Positions 15,861 through 25,426 are shown, counted from the stretch's first letter. The stretch: 64,000 bases of DNA from Arthrobacter sp. 31Y (GCF_000526335.1 NZ_JAFW01000001.1:1922001-1986000); one strand, 5' to 3'. A program made the numbers and translations. Notes: a model not told the origin generated them from the letters alone.

Positions 15861-17203
15861 CAGACGTGTGCCGGTTCTTCGGACCGCACCGGCGTCTCCA
15901 GCCCCAGGTTTTCGCGCAGCGTCGTGCCCCGGTATTCCGTCGGGTAGACGCCGCGTTCCTGGAGCTCAGGCACCAGGTGGTTCACGATCTCGTCCAGACC
16001 TGTGGGGATGAGCCATGGTGAAATGTTGAAGCCATCCACTGCCCCAACACGTGCGTATTCTGCGAGGTGGTCTGCCACTGCGGTGTATGAGCCGGTAAAC
16101 GTGGAGTCGATGCGTGCCGTCTTGGACGTGACGAACTGTCGGATGGACAGGCCCTTGTCTTTGGCTTCGGCCCTCCACTGATCCGCAAGCTGGCGGGCCT
16201 TGGCACCGTGGAAACCGCTGCCGCGCGTCTCCGAGGTTTCCTCCACCACGGGGTCGATCTCCGGAAGGGGGCCATCGGGATCGTAGGAAGAGAGCTCCCG
16301 GCCCCAGAACTGTTCCAGGTAGGCGATGGCCTGCTGCGGCCCGATCTGCAAGCTCCGGACCCAAGCCTTCTTCTCCTGCGCTTCCTGATCGGTGGCGCCC
16401 AGGATGAACTCGCTGGCAGGCATGATTTGCACGGCGTTGGCACCGCGGCCGGCTGCGATGGAGCGTGCCACGATGTCGCGGCGGAACTCCACGGCGTCGT
16501 CGAACTTGGGGTGGGCGGAGAAGATCACGTCAGCTTGGCGGGCTGCGAAGTCACGGCCGTCCGGGGAATCACCAGCTTGGAAGAGCACAGGGCGGTACTG
16601 GGCGCTGCGCGGCAGGCGCGGAGAGACGTCAACGGTGTAGTGCTGGCCTTCGTGGAGGACCCGCCGCGCAGGTCCGGCGGGGGTTTCCCACGAGTCCCAA
16701 ATGCGTTTGGCGGTTACCACGAACGCTTCGGCGTGCTTGTAACGGTCGGCGTGGTCCAGATATCCACCGCGGCGGAAATTCGCACCGGTCCAGGCGTTGT
16801 CCGTGGTGACGATGTTCCACGCAGCCCGGCCGCCCGAGATCAGATCCAATGAGGACAAACGGTGGGCCAAGTCCGCGGGGTCGTTGTACGTGGTGTTTTG
16901 AGTAGCCACCAGCCCGATGTTCGTGGTGACTGCAGCGAGTGCGGCCAGCATGGTCTGGGCATCAGGCCGGCCCACAACGTCCAGCGCATGCGGCCGTCCG
17001 AGGTGTTCGCGCAGGCGCAGGCCTTCGCCCAGGAAGAAGGCGGCGAACTTACCGCGCTCGGCTGTCTGGGCGATGTGCCGGAACGACTCAAAGTCCGTCT
17101 GCGAGCCCGCTTGGGGTGCCTTCCAAATGGTGCCGGAGTTGACGCCCTGGAAGAAGATCCCGAACTGAATCTGGCCGCTCGGCTGGAAAATGTCGCGTGT
17201 CAT
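15860..17203 (-). CDS. NtaA/SnaA/DszA family FMN-dependent monooxygenase
   Basis: A 447-residue luciferase-superfamily monooxygenase of the NtaA/SnaA/DszA/SoxA group. Typical segments are FGIFFQGVNSGTIW near the N-terminus, DAQTMLAALAAVTTNIGL (about 80-97), DLISGGRAAWNIVTT (about 118-132) and the 220-270 FMN region. Members oxidise nitrilotriacetate, sulfones or S-substituted cysteines with FMNH2 supplied by a separate reductase. It is the penultimate or last gene of a minus-strand operon with an amino-acid ABC transporter and two further luciferase-like enzymes. A role in oxidative cleavage of a thioether amino acid (as for B. subtilis YtnJ/CmoJ) is an inference from this set. Confidence 0.87.
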   Translation of the reverse strand: MTRDIFQPSGQIQFGIFFQGVNSGTIWKAPQAGSQTDFESFRHIAQTAERGKFAAFFLGEGLRLREHLGRPHALDVVGRPDAQTMLAALAAVTTNIGLVATQNTTYNDPADLAHRLSSLDLISGGRAAWNIVTTDNAWTGANFRRGGYLDHADRYKHAEAFVVTAKRIWDSWETPAGPARRVLHEGQHYTVDVSPRLPRSAQYRPVLFQAGDSPDGRDFAARQADVIFSAHPKFDDAVEFRRDIVARSIAAGRGANAVQIMPASEFILGATDQEAQEKKAWVRSLQIGPQQAIAYLEQFWGRELSSYDPDGPLPEIDPVVEETSETRGSGFHGAKARQLADQWRAEAKDKGLSIRQFVTSKTARIDSTFTGSYTAVADHLAEYARVGAVDGFNISPWLIPTGLDEIVNHLVPELQERGVYPTEYRGTTLRENLGLETPVRSEEPAHV

Positions 17204-17212
17204 GGTGTTCCC

Positions 17213-18298
17213 CTACTTTCCGGCGGCGAGAGGAGCCGCGGCAGTGGTCGAATAGCGGTTCTCCGCCGGTGCAAGCCCGAGGACATCACGGAAAGTGCCG
17301 TCCTGGACCGGTGGCCGCAGGACCCCGCGGCGACGCAGCTCAGGCAGGACCAGGCGTGACAGTTCTTCCAGCTCCACGTCCAGGACGGCCGGGTGGAGTC
17401 GAACGCCGTCGGCTTCGCGCAAAAGCGAGTCGAGCAGTTCGGTGAGGCCTGCTGCCGAGCCAACAAACCGCGCAAAGCGGCTATCTTGAGGCGTCCCGGC
17501 TTCCTGCTCAGACAAGGCGCGTGATTCCGCAGCCTGACCGCGCGAGTCCAGAACGACGTCGAGCTCTGCCACAATCGCCACCGAAGAACCAAGCCGTGCC
17601 CGCGCGTCGCGGACTTCGGCAGCCAGCAGCTCCGGCGTGGGAGCAGACACCAGCACGGCGTCCACGGTATAGGCCGGAACCAGGCCCTCGCCCACCAGCG
17701 ACGCCGCGGCGAGCACCGGCAGCTGTCCCTGCAACGGACGCGGAATGATGGACGGCCCCTTCACCGAGTAGGCGGCGCCACTGAAGTCAGCGGGCGTTTC
17801 GAAGTCGGCGTAGTGCAGCTTGTCCACGTCGATGTACCGTCCGGTAGCGACGTCGCGGATCACGGCGTCGTCCTCCCAGGAGTCCCACAAGCGGCGGCTC
17901 ACTTCGATGGACGCGGCGGCTTCCTGCGCCAGCGCGTCACCCTCAACAAAAGAACGTCCGACGGCGGCAGCAGCCTCGGGTGACACCGCTGCGGTAGCGA
18001 TCCAACCAGCCCGGCCGCCGGACACGTAGTCCAGGCTGGCGAGCTGCGTGGAAACGTGGAAAGGCTCCGTGTAGACAGTGTCGATTTCCGGCACGACGGC
18101 GATGGTGCGCGTGACGGGTCCGGCAAAGGCGGCGCGCTGCAGGGCGTTGGTCCGTCCGGCTTCCGGGGTGTCCTTGAAGGTTGCCGCTTGGAAACCGGCT
18201 GATTCGGCTGCGAGGACGGCGGCGGCAATGTTCTTATACCCTGCGCCGTCGAGTTCGATGGCCAGGAACCCGGCCTTGCGTTCTTCGAAGGTACTCAC
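17213..18298 (-). CDS. Divergent luciferase-like (LLM) monooxygenase
   Basis: A 361-residue luciferase-superfamily protein. The barrel signature is recognisable in HVSTQLASLDYVSGGRAGWI (about 80-99), equivalent to the DLISGGRAAW segment of NtaA enzymes, and in SRRLWDSWEDDAV (about 133-145). The start region (MSTFEERKAGFLAIELD) is atypical and the barrel seems shortened, so it may be an accessory or non-canonical member. Its first codons overlap the DUF1684 stop by 4 bp, and 9 nt separate its stop from the next monooxygenase gene. It may act on the same substrate as that enzyme or form a heteromer with it. Confidence 0.78.
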   Translation of the reverse strand: MSTFEERKAGFLAIELDGAGYKNIAAAVLAAESAGFQAATFKDTPEAGRTNALQRAAFAGPVTRTIAVVPEIDTVYTEPFHVSTQLASLDYVSGGRAGWIATAAVSPEAAAAVGRSFVEGDALAQEAAASIEVSRRLWDSWEDDAVIRDVATGRYIDVDKLHYADFETPADFSGAAYSVKGPSIIPRPLQGQLPVLAAASLVGEGLVPAYTVDAVLVSAPTPELLAAEVRDARARLGSSVAIVAELDVVLDSRGQAAESRALSEQEAGTPQDSRFARFVGSAAGLTELLDSLLREADGVRLHPAVLDVELEELSRLVLPELRRRGVLRPPVQDGTFRDVLGLAPAENRYSTTAAAPLAAGK

Positions 18299-19122
18299 TT
18301 CTGGTCCTGACGTTCGTAGGGGATCTTTTCGCCGGCTTCAATGGCCACCGGAAGCCTGTTCTCGGCGGGCGGCAACGGGCAGGTGGCCAGGTCGGTGTAG
18401 GCGCATGGCAGGTTGACCGCCCGGTTGAAGTCGAGCTGCACCGAGCCATCGGCTGCAGGGACCACGGACAGCGAGCGGTTGGCTGCGTAGGTGGTCTTGC
18501 CGGAGGTCTGGTCGGTGAACAGCACGGACAACGAACCCGGCGCGTGGCCGTTGAACGCTGTCAGCGCCAATTCCTCGCCGGCGAGCTTGAAGCGGATCTC
18601 GCCGGGCGCCTCGTACACGTGCTGGATACCCTCAACGGCTGCACCCACTGTGGTGGGACGCGGCGCCTCAAAAGGCACGAACGTACCGGCAACGGCAAAC
18701 GCCGCGTTGGGTGTGTAGGCGGGCGTGCCCTGGTACTCCTGCAAGAGGGCATTGGACGGGTTCCGCGGGCGCACAATGTACTCGCCGCCGCGCTTGGCCA
18801 CCTCAATCACGGTGTCGCCCGAGACCAGGTTGATCCCGCCGCGTTCCTCGATGGGTCCAAGCTCAACCGGTGCTCCGGCGTTCAGTTCCACCCCGTCCTG
18901 CTGCAGGCTCTCGCCCGGCTCCAGGACAACACGTACGACGTCGGCGTCCACGCTCCAGGTGCCCGGCGCGCCTTCAAGCCGGATGGCGTCGCTACTGAGC
19001 CAGTGAAGGTGGGTCACGGCAAGGAAGCCGTGGGGGTGGGCACGGTGACGCTCGTGGGCGTCGTGCCACTCCTGCCATTCTTCGTCAAAGGCTTCGAGAG
19101 CTGTTTCAGTGTGCAAAGACAT
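18295..19122 (-). CDS. DUF1684 domain protein
   Basis: A 275-residue protein matching DUF1684 over its length. The hallmark C-terminal segment is visible as DFNRAVNLPCAYTDLATCPL followed by PPAENRLPVAIEAGEK, with two conserved cysteines. The N-terminus has EWQEWHDAHERHRAHPHGFL and a predicted beta-rich body. The function of the family is unknown. ATG at 19122 is chosen over an in-frame start at 19197 because the family begins at about this point; this leaves a 17-bp overlap with the preceding oxidoreductase. Placement inside a monooxygenase-transporter operon suggests a role in handling an oxidised intermediate. Confidence 0.8.
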   Translation of the reverse strand: MSLHTETALEAFDEEWQEWHDAHERHRAHPHGFLAVTHLHWLSSDAIRLEGAPGTWSVDADVVRVVLEPGESLQQDGVELNAGAPVELGPIEERGGINLVSGDTVIEVAKRGGEYIVRPRNPSNALLQEYQGTPAYTPNAAFAVAGTFVPFEAPRPTTVGAAVEGIQHVYEAPGEIRFKLAGEELALTAFNGHAPGSLSVLFTDQTSGKTTYAANRSLSVVPAADGSVQLDFNRAVNLPCAYTDLATCPLPPAENRLPVAIEAGEKIPYERQDQK

Positions 19123-20272
19123 GTGCGTTGTCCGTCCTGTTGAAGGCGTGGTCTGCTGTGACTGTTGCTGCGGCGTCCGGTTCGGTAGCCCCGGCAAACT
19201 CCGGCCGGCCGCCGAACGGATCGATGGATTCCCACAGCGTGCTCGGCGCTGAAGCCCGGACGGCTGGGATGACCTCCAGCGCGAAGCGTTCCAGGATCTC
19301 CAGCTGTTGTTCGAACGGCAGCGTGGTGGGCAAGGAGATGGACTGAAGATCGTGGTTGTACAGCGAGTGGTAACTGAGGATCTTGTCGATCACTTGCTCC
19401 GGGCTGCCTACCAGGGCCGGGCCCTCGGCTACGGCGTGCTGGATGTCCCGGAACGGCGAGTTGTTGCCGGGGACGTTGCGGTTGGCGGTGAGCCCTTCGT
19501 AAACCGGCCCGTACTGGCGGATGGCTTCCTGGGTGGTGTCTGCGATGAACACGCCACCTGCGCCACTTCCCGAGCCCAGGTACTGGTGCCGTGGATCGTG
19601 CCCGTGGCGCTCGTATTCTTCGCGGTAGTGGTCGATCAGGACCTTGTAGTTCTCGCGGGGCTGGATTGCGTTGGCCGTAAACAGCGGATCACCCCACTTG
19701 GCGGCGAGCGCAGCGGATGTCAGTGTTGTAGCCGAGCCGTGCCAAATCCGGGGCGAGCCAGCAAAGGGGCGCGGCGTCGTCGTGGTTGGCTCGGTCAGCG
19801 CGGGCCTGAAGCGGCCGGACCAGGTGACGCTTTCCTTACGCCACAGTGCCCGGAGCAGCGCATACTTCTCGGCCAGAAGGTCCCACTGATCGTCCAGGGA
19901 CAGGCCGAAAAGCGGGTACTGAAGTACCTCGTTGCCCTTGCCGATCACCAGTTCCAGGCGCCCCCGGCTCAGTTGGTCGATGGTGGCGTAGTCCTCGGCC
20001 ACGCGCACCGGATCCAGCACAGAGAGCACGGTAACGCCGGTTTGGAGGCGGATGCGGTTGGTGACGGCGCCAATCGCGGCGAGGACCGTCGTCGGGGATG
20101 ACGAGACGAACTCGCCGGCGTGCCGCTCCCCCACGGAGAAACTGTCAAAGCCGAGTTCTTCGGCCCGCTTCGCCGTTTCCACCACCTGGTTCAGCCGGTC
20201 AGCGGTGGAGACGATCTCCCCTGTGACCGGGTTCTTCAGGTGGGGAATGATGTCCAGGACTTGGAACTTCAT
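19106..20272 (-). CDS. Luciferase-like (LLM class) flavin-dependent oxidoreductase
   Basis: A 388-residue single-domain luciferase-like enzyme. LGFDSFSVGERHAGEFVSSS (about 39-58) and QLSRGRLELVIGKGNE (about 99-114) are the conserved strands of the FMN-binding barrel. It resembles B. subtilis YtmO/CmoO-type and alkanal-monooxygenase-like proteins. Its ATG overlaps the stop of the upstream binding protein gene as ATGA (20269-20272), so import and oxidation genes are co-translated. The two LLM enzymes downstream and the DUF1684 gene follow without gaps. Confidence 0.87.
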   Translation of the reverse strand: MKFQVLDIIPHLKNPVTGEIVSTADRLNQVVETAKRAEELGFDSFSVGERHAGEFVSSSPTTVLAAIGAVTNRIRLQTGVTVLSVLDPVRVAEDYATIDQLSRGRLELVIGKGNEVLQYPLFGLSLDDQWDLLAEKYALLRALWRKESVTWSGRFRPALTEPTTTTPRPFAGSPRIWHGSATTLTSAALAAKWGDPLFTANAIQPRENYKVLIDHYREEYERHGHDPRHQYLGSGSGAGGVFIADTTQEAIRQYGPVYEGLTANRNVPGNNSPFRDIQHAVAEGPALVGSPEQVIDKILSYHSLYNHDLQSISLPTTLPFEQQLEILERFALEVIPAVRASAPSTLWESIDPFGGRPEFAGATEPDAAATVTADHAFNRTDNAHVFAH

Positions 20273-21270
20273 TTAGTGGTCCCGGCGGGCGTGACAAAGG
20301 TGGCTTCAGTGACCGTCTTGGACTCAGGGATGGCCTCCTCGGAGAGGCCCCAGCGTTCCAGGACCTTGCCGTAGGAGCCGTCCTTGATGGTGGAGTTCAG
20401 GGCGTCGGTGATGGCCGGAGCCAGACCATTGCCCTTCAGGGTGGTGGCGGCAACCAGTGTTTCTGCAGGCCAGCCAGCGTTGACCTTGCCCACAACTTTG
20501 AGGTCATCGCGGGTGTTTTCGCGGTAGGTCACCGACGGGTACGGTGCCAGGTTCAGGTCCGTGCGGCCGGAGGAGAGCGCCAGGATGGTGTCGGCGTCTG
20601 AGGAGTAATACTGCAGCGTGGCCGGAGCCTTGCCCTTGTCCTCGAGTTCCTTGTTCCAAGCCAGCAGGATTTTCTCCTGGTTGGTGCCAGAGCCCACGGA
20701 GATCTTCAGCCCGGAAATGTCATCCGAGCCCTTGATGTCGTACGTGGAGCTCTTCTTCGCTTCGAAGCCCATGTACGCCGCACGGTAGGTGGAGAAGTCG
20801 AACAGCTTCACGCGGGCTGCGTTGATGCCCACGTTGGAGAAGACTGCTTCGAAGTCACCGGATTGGGTCTTGAGCGGCCAGTTCTCCCAAGACGTCACTT
20901 GGAGGTCCAGTTCCAGCCCGAGCTTGTCCGCAACGAGCTGGGCGATGTCCACCTCAACACCAATCGGCGTCTTGTCATCCGTGGCGTGGAAGGACAGCGG
21001 AATTGAACCCGCGGTGGTGGCAACGGTCAGCTTGCCGTCCTTGGCGATGGCCGCAGGAACGGCTCCTGCTGCGGCAGCGTCTTTCTCGCCACGGATCCGG
21101 TTCTGGTCCACGGACGTGTTGTACACAATCCCGTTCTTGGCGGCTTCGGACTCCGGCTGGGCTGCCGACGCTCCAGGATCGGAGCACCCGGCCAGCACTG
21201 GAAGCACGACGGCGGGAAGTACAGCGAGTGCCAGAAATTTGGTCTTGGTGGAGCTGGTGGTGCGAAGCAT
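20269..21270 (-). CDS. ABC transporter substrate-binding lipoprotein (polar amino acid type)
   Basis: A 333-residue SBP family 3 protein with lipobox LPVLAGC (about residues 23-29), so it is anchored to the outer face of the membrane. The binding domain starts at KLTVATTAGSIPL and includes SWENWPLKTQSGDFEAVFSN and VGSGTNQEKILLAW. It forms one transporter with the ATPase and permease immediately upstream. The closest relative in the window is the orphan binding protein at 11822-12814. A ligand related to cystine or another thioether amino acid is suspected from the operon, not from the binding site. Confidence 0.88.
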   Translation of the reverse strand: MLRTTSSTKTKFLALAVLPAVVLPVLAGCSDPGASAAQPESEAAKNGIVYNTSVDQNRIRGEKDAAAAGAVPAAIAKDGKLTVATTAGSIPLSFHATDDKTPIGVEVDIAQLVADKLGLELDLQVTSWENWPLKTQSGDFEAVFSNVGINAARVKLFDFSTYRAAYMGFEAKKSSTYDIKGSDDISGLKISVGSGTNQEKILLAWNKELEDKGKAPATLQYYSSDADTILALSSGRTDLNLAPYPSVTYRENTRDDLKVVGKVNAGWPAETLVAATTLKGNGLAPAITDALNSTIKDGSYGKVLERWGLSEEAIPESKTVTEATFVTPAGTTK

Positions 21271-21278
21271 GGGGTGTC

Positions 21279-22187
21279 CTAGATGTTGAAAGCTGGTTCG
21301 ATGACTTTGGAGAAGAAGCTGCGGGTGCGTTCCTCGCGGGGGTTGGCGAAGATGTCCTGAGGAGTGCCGGACTCCACAATCTGGCCCTGGTCCATGAACA
21401 CCACGGTGTCCGCGACGTCCCGGGCAAAACCCATCTCATGCGTCACCACAATCAAGGTGGTGCCGGACTTTGCCAGCTCACGGATCACGTCCAGGACCTC
21501 GTTCACGAGTTCCGGGTCCAGTGCCGAGGTTGGCTCGTCGAACAGGAGAATCTTGGGGTCCAGTGCCAGTGCGCGGGCAATCGCGACTCGCTGCTGCTGG
21601 CCGCCGGAAAGCTGGCGGGGGTACGCATCAGCGCGATCCTTCAGACCCACGCGGTCCAGGAGTTCCAGGCCACGCTTCCGAGCCTCAGCCTTGGACCGTT
21701 TCTGCGCCACGATGGGCGCCTCGATCACGTTCTCCAGGGCAGTGAGATGCGGGAACAGATTGAAGCTCTGAAACACCATGCCGATGTGGGTGCGCTGCTT
21801 GAGGATGTCCTTTTCACGAAGCTCGTGGAGCTTATTGCCGCGGACCTCGTAGCCCACCAGTTCGCCGTCGATGGTGATGTACCCGCCGTCGACTTTTTCC
21901 AAGTGGTTGATGGTGCGCAGCAGGGTGGACTTGCCGGAGCCGGACGGGCCCACAATCACGGCCACACCCCCTGGGGGCACGGACAAGGAGACACCCTTGA
22001 GGACCTCGGTGGCGCCAAAGGACTTCCGGACATTCGTGATGTCCACCTGGCCGCGGGTTGCTGCCCTGTCCGCTGAGGCGGGCTGCGCCGTCGTCGTGCC
22101 TTCAGGGGATGCCGCCGAAGCGGCAGCCTGCTTTTCCTCGACCTGCGCGGCCGCGGCGGAATCTTTGCGTGCAGCGATGATGCTCAT
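21279..22187 (-). CDS. Amino acid ABC transporter ATP-binding protein
   Basis: A 302-residue ABC ATPase. Walker [10 protein letters not shown] (about 89-97), signature [15 protein letters not shown] (about 189-203), Walker [15 protein letters not shown] (about 209-222) and the switch histidine in VVTHEMGFA are all present. The polar-amino-acid subfamily is shown by [20 protein letters not shown]. It has an unusual roughly 47-residue Ala/Thr-rich N-terminal extension before the ABC domain ([12 protein letters not shown]). Its ATG overlaps the permease stop as ATGA, and 8 nt separate it from the binding protein gene. Confidence 0.92.
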   Translation of the reverse strand: MSIIAARKDSAAAAQVEEKQAAASAASPEGTTTAQPASADRAATRGQVDITNVRKSFGATEVLKGVSLSVPPGGVAVIVGPSGSGKSTLLRTINHLEKVDGGYITIDGELVGYEVRGNKLHELREKDILKQRTHIGMVFQSFNLFPHLTALENVIEAPIVAQKRSKAEARKRGLELLDRVGLKDRADAYPRQLSGGQQQRVAIARALALDPKILLFDEPTSALDPELVNEVLDVIRELAKSGTTLIVVTHEMGFARDVADTVVFMDQGQIVESGTPQDIFANPREERTRSFFSKVIEPAFNI

Positions 22188-23149
22188 CGGGCGTCCTTCG
22201 TGGGAGAGGCAGCAACATGGGTGGTGAAGAACTTCCGGGCCTTCTGCAACGGCGTGAGCGGCAGGGTGCGCAGGGCGCCCTTGGAGAAGTGGCGCTCAAT
22301 GTAGTACTGGAAAACGCTCAGCACCGAGGTGATCACCACGTACCAGAGCGTGGCCACGAGCAGCAGCGGAAGCACCTGCTGGGTCCGGTTGTAGATGACC
22401 TGGACCGTGTAGAACAGTTCGGAGTAGGCCAGGACATAAACAATCGAGGTGCCCTTGACCAGGCCGATGATCTCGTTGAAAGCGTTCGGCAGGATGGCAC
22501 GCATGGCTTGCGGCAGCACAATCCTGGTGGACCGCTTCCATGCCGGGATGCCCAACGCGGAGGCAGCTTCGAGCTGGCCCTGGTCCACGGAGAGAATGCC
22601 GCCGCGGATGATCTCGGCAGAGTAGGCTGCCTGGTTCAGGGTGAGCCCCAGCACCGCAGCAGCGAACTGGCTGATGAGCGTGGTGGTCTGCGCCTCGAAG
22701 AAGCGGACGTCCGTGAAGGGGATGCCCAGGCTGATCTTTTCGTAGAGGTAGCCCAGGTTGTACCAGAGCAGGAGCTGGACCAGCAGCGGCGTGGAGCGGA
22801 AGATCCAGGAGAACGTCCAGGACACCGAGACCAACAGCGGAGATGACGACAGGCGCATGAGGGCCAGGATGAAACCGAGGACAAAGCCGAGGACACCGGA
22901 AATGGCTGTGAGCTTGAGGGTCTCGGTCAGCCCGTTGACTACCGACTGCGCGGTGAACCATTCTGCAACTACGCCCCACTCCCAGCGCGGGTTGGTAACC
23001 AGCGACCACGCAATGGCCGCCACGCCGGCAGCCACCAGTACGGTGCCCACCCAACGCCAGGGGTGCCGGGCCGGTACCAGCTGGTAGTCGGAGTAATCCG
23101 GGGTGGGCGGTGCAGTTTCCGCCGTGGCAGGCGGTGCGATTGCACTCAT
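22184..23149 (-). CDS. Amino acid ABC transporter permease
   Basis: A 321-residue membrane protein of the HisM/GlnP permease family. Five or more hydrophobic segments are seen: one near 30-50 ([17 protein letters not shown]), then from about 75 onward. The cytoplasmic EAA-type loop for the ATPase reads [20 protein letters not shown] (about 215-234) and [15 protein letters not shown] is the usual family motif. ATG at 23149 is preferred over one four codons upstream because GAGGTGG precedes it. First gene of the minus-strand operon; a single permease gene implies a homodimer. Confidence 0.9.
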   Translation of the reverse strand: MSAIAPPATAETAPPTPDYSDYQLVPARHPWRWVGTVLVAAGVAAIAWSLVTNPRWEWGVVAEWFTAQSVVNGLTETLKLTAISGVLGFVLGFILALMRLSSSPLLVSVSWTFSWIFRSTPLLVQLLLWYNLGYLYEKISLGIPFTDVRFFEAQTTTLISQFAAAVLGLTLNQAAYSAEIIRGGILSVDQGQLEAASALGIPAWKRSTRIVLPQAMRAILPNAFNEIIGLVKGTSIVYVLAYSELFYTVQVIYNRTQQVLPLLLVATLWYVVITSVLSVFQYYIERHFSKGALRTLPLTPLQKARKFFTTHVAASPTKDAR

Positions 23150-23194
23150 GCGCCACCTCATTTCAGATCGGTTGTTGTCTATCGGATGGCTGCC

Positions 23195-23224
23195 AATCTA
23201 GGGCCGCGCGAAACCCGGCAGCAA
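23195..23224 (-). promoter_or_regulatory. Probable promoter of the ABC-monooxygenase operon
   Basis: On the minus strand TTGCTG (23219-23224) and TAGATT (23195-23200) are separated by 18 bp, about 45 nt before the permease ATG. The -10 lies in CCCTAGATTGG, which recurs exactly at the opposite promoter (23393-23403). The shared sequence supports a common promoter type for both directions. Confidence 0.5.
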
Positions 23225-23250
23225 GGCGGGAATTTGCACTTCTTCACTGG

Positions 23251-23280
23251 ACTTCGCGTGGCTTCGCAAGGGTTCGCACA
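23251..23280. promoter_or_regulatory. Three TTCGC motifs at 10-bp spacing (candidate operator)
   Basis: ACTTCGCGTG, GCTTCGCAAG and GGTTCGCACA follow each other with an exact 10-bp period between the two divergent promoters. One turn per repeat puts all motifs on the same DNA face, as expected for a multimeric activator or repressor. Which protein binds is unknown; no regulator gene adjoins. Confidence 0.4.
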
Positions 23281-23371
23281 GCGTCACAATCTCTGTCACG
23301 GGGCGCCATATGAGTCGGGATTTTGCGCTCGTTAACGCTGCGTGACGTGTGGTGAACGGCGGTTACTGCCG

Positions 23372-23401
23372 CCTCGACCGGCAGCCTGCTTCGTCCCTAG
23401 A
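23372..23401 (+). promoter_or_regulatory. Probable promoter of the FAD/NAD(P)-binding protein gene
   Basis: TCGACC (23372-23377) and TAGATT (23396-23401) with an 18-bp spacer lie about 37 nt before the ATG at 23438. The -10 region CCCTAGATTGG is identical to that of the divergent operon. Confidence 0.45.
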
Positions 23402-23437
23402 TTGGGCATCACCAACCACTGTTTTTCAGGAGATCCC

Positions 23438-25393
23438 ATGCCGTCACGAGTACCCGCCATCGCCTTCATCGGCGGCGGCCCGCGCACGGCCGGCGTCCTT
23501 GAACGGCTTGCAGCCAACCGTCCCGAACTTTTCGACGGTCCCCTGCACCTCCATGTCATCGAACCCCATGAGCCCGGCTCCGGGAGGATCTGGCGTTATG
23601 ACCAGGATCCCGGGCTGCTGTTGAACTCCACAGCTGCGGACGTCACCATGTTCACCGATGCCTCCGTGGCTTGCGATGGGCCATCGGTTGACGGACCCGG
23701 GCTGTCCACGTGGGCGTCGGGGGTCCTGGATGGCAGCATCCGCGACGTCCCGGCGTTGGAGCCGCACCTCCTGGACCAACTCCGCGCGCTGACACCTTCG
23801 TCCTTTCCCACCCGGCAACTGCAGAGCAAGTACCTTGAGTGGTTCTTCCGTCGGGCCGTGAGCAATCTTGGCCCCGAAGTCACGGTGACCGTTCACCGCG
23901 ACACGGCCACCGGCGTCGAGCGCCTTTCGGACGGCGAGGCTGCTTCGGTTGACGGGCACGACGACGGTGCGCACCGCGTGCGGCTGGCTTCCGGCGCCGA
24001 GGTGGTTGCCGACGTCGTGGTTTACGCGCTGGGCCACACCGATTCCCTGACTGATCCCGAGTCGGCGCGCCACAGTGAATTCGCGGCCCGGCACGGCGGG
24101 TTCCATGCGCCGCCGTCGTACACCACCGATGTGGACTACTCCGGGATTGAAGCCGGGCAGGACGTGATCGTCTCCGGCATGGGGCTCGCCTTCGTGGACC
24201 TGATGGTGCTGTTATTTGAGGGCCGTGGCGGCCGCTTTGAAGAAAGGCCCGACGGCCAACTGGACTATGTGCCCTCCGGCGCCGAGCCGCAGGTCTGGGC
24301 AGGGTCACGACGCGGCGTGCCGTACCACTCCAAGATCTCCTCCACTCTGCGCGGAGAGCCGGTATCCCGTCCGCGATACTTCACCGCCGAGGCCATTGAT
24401 GCCCTGTTGGCCACGCATCAGGAACTCGATTTCCGCACACACCTGTGGCCGCTGATCGCAAAAGACGCCGGCTATGCCTACTACCGCGAGCTGTTCACCG
24501 GCTACCCGTCGCGGGTGCTGGGGACGTGGGCGGACTTTGAGGCGCGGCTCGATGCCGTTGACTGGTACAGCGCTGCCCGGGAAGAACTGGCGGCCTTCTC
24601 CATACCGGATCCTGCGATGCGCCTGGACCTCGAAAAGCTGGACCACCCCCTGAGCGGCTGCGCTTTCGCCGACCATGAAACCGTCCAGCGCTCCGTGGCC
24701 GCCTACATCCAGAACGACCTGAACCTCCGCACCAGCCCGGACCATTCCGAGACCCTCGCCCTGTTCACCGCCCTGCTGTTCGTGTACATGGACCTGGGGC
24801 GTCTGGTCCCGCAAGAGCGGCTCAATGCACGCTCTCAACAGACCATCCATGGTTGGTGGCATGGCTTCTTCAGTTTTGTGGACTCGGGGCCGCCAGCGCA
24901 CCGGCTGCGTGAAATGCTGGCACTGCACAGGGCCGGGCTCCTGAAGTTCCTTGGCCCTGGCATGTGGGTCCGCGCCGACGACGCCGTTGGCAGGTTCGTT
25001 GCCGGTACGTTCCAGTCGCCTGTGGTGGTGGATGCATCCGCGTACATTGAGGCGCGGCTGCCGTCCGCCTCTGTGGAACGCTCCGCGAATCCCGCGTTAA
25101 CTGACCTGCACCACTCCGGATGGGGCACCGAACAACGGCTCCTCACCTCCGAGGGCGCCCACTCCACCGGCAAACTCCTGGTGTCCGGGAATCACGAGGT
25201 CTTGTCCCCTGTTGCTACTCCTCAGAAGGGGCTGTTCGCGGTGGGGCCGTGGACGTCTGGCTGGGGCGCGGGAGCTTTTGCCCGTCCCAACACCAACGCG
25301 GCACCCTTCCGGGAAAACGACGCCCTGGCACGCCGGATCCTCTCCACAGTTGCCGCCACCCGCCCAACTGAGTCGCACTTAACGTCGTTTTGA
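23438..25393 (+). CDS. FAD/NAD(P)-binding protein (NAD_binding_9 type)
   Basis: A 651-residue flavoprotein-like enzyme. The N-terminal dinucleotide-binding motif is IAFIGGGPRTAGVLERL (about residues 7-23). Further family signs are GSGRIWRYDQDPGLLLNSTA (about 48-67), a second Rossmann-type region near VIVSGMGLAFVDLMVL (about 246-261), and the closing LFAVGPWTSGWGAGAF (about 608-623). It resembles oxidoreductases that hydroxylate amino or organic acids, but the reaction is unknown. ATG at 23438 has AGGAGA. The last codons and stop lie in a palindromic repeat, so the C-terminal residues HLTSF may be a by-product of repeat insertion. It may supply a further oxidation step to the divergent operon. 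Confidence 0.78.
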   Translation: MPSRVPAIAFIGGGPRTAGVLERLAANRPELFDGPLHLHVIEPHEPGSGRIWRYDQDPGLLLNSTAADVTMFTDASVACDGPSVDGPGLSTWASGVLDGSIRDVPALEPHLLDQLRALTPSSFPTRQLQSKYLEWFFRRAVSNLGPEVTVTVHRDTATGVERLSDGEAASVDGHDDGAHRVRLASGAEVVADVVVYALGHTDSLTDPESARHSEFAARHGGFHAPPSYTTDVDYSGIEAGQDVIVSGMGLAFVDLMVLLFEGRGGRFEERPDGQLDYVPSGAEPQVWAGSRRGVPYHSKISSTLRGEPVSRPRYFTAEAIDALLATHQELDFRTHLWPLIAKDAGYAYYRELFTGYPSRVLGTWADFEARLDAVDWYSAAREELAAFSIPDPAMRLDLEKLDHPLSGCAFADHETVQRSVAAYIQNDLNLRTSPDHSETLALFTALLFVYMDLGRLVPQERLNARSQQTIHGWWHGFFSFVDSGPPAHRLREMLALHRAGLLKFLGPGMWVRADDAVGRFVAGTFQSPVVVDASAYIEARLPSASVERSANPALTDLHHSGWGTEQRLLTSEGAHSTGKLLVSGNHEVLSPVATPQKGLFAVGPWTSGWGAGAFARPNTNAAPFRENDALARRILSTVAATRPTESHLTSF

Positions 25394-25426
25394 GCGCTCA
25401 AAACGACGTTAACTGCTACCTACTTG
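25364..25426. repeat. Palindromic repeat carrying a gene's stop codon
   Basis: A perfect 30-bp palindrome (25381-25410; half-site AACGTCGTTTTGAGC) sits inside looser outer arms, CCCAACTGAGTCGCA at 25363-25377 and TGCTACCTACTTGGG at 25413-25427. The TGA at 25391-25393 within the palindrome ends the FAD protein frame. The outer arm shares CCCAACTGAGT with the repeat at 12841. It probably also works as a terminator. Confidence 0.75.

Noticed and set aside
21003..22187. 357-residue plus-strand frame over the ABC ATPase gene
   Set aside because: The minus strand has all ABC ATPase motifs; the plus frame has no family features.
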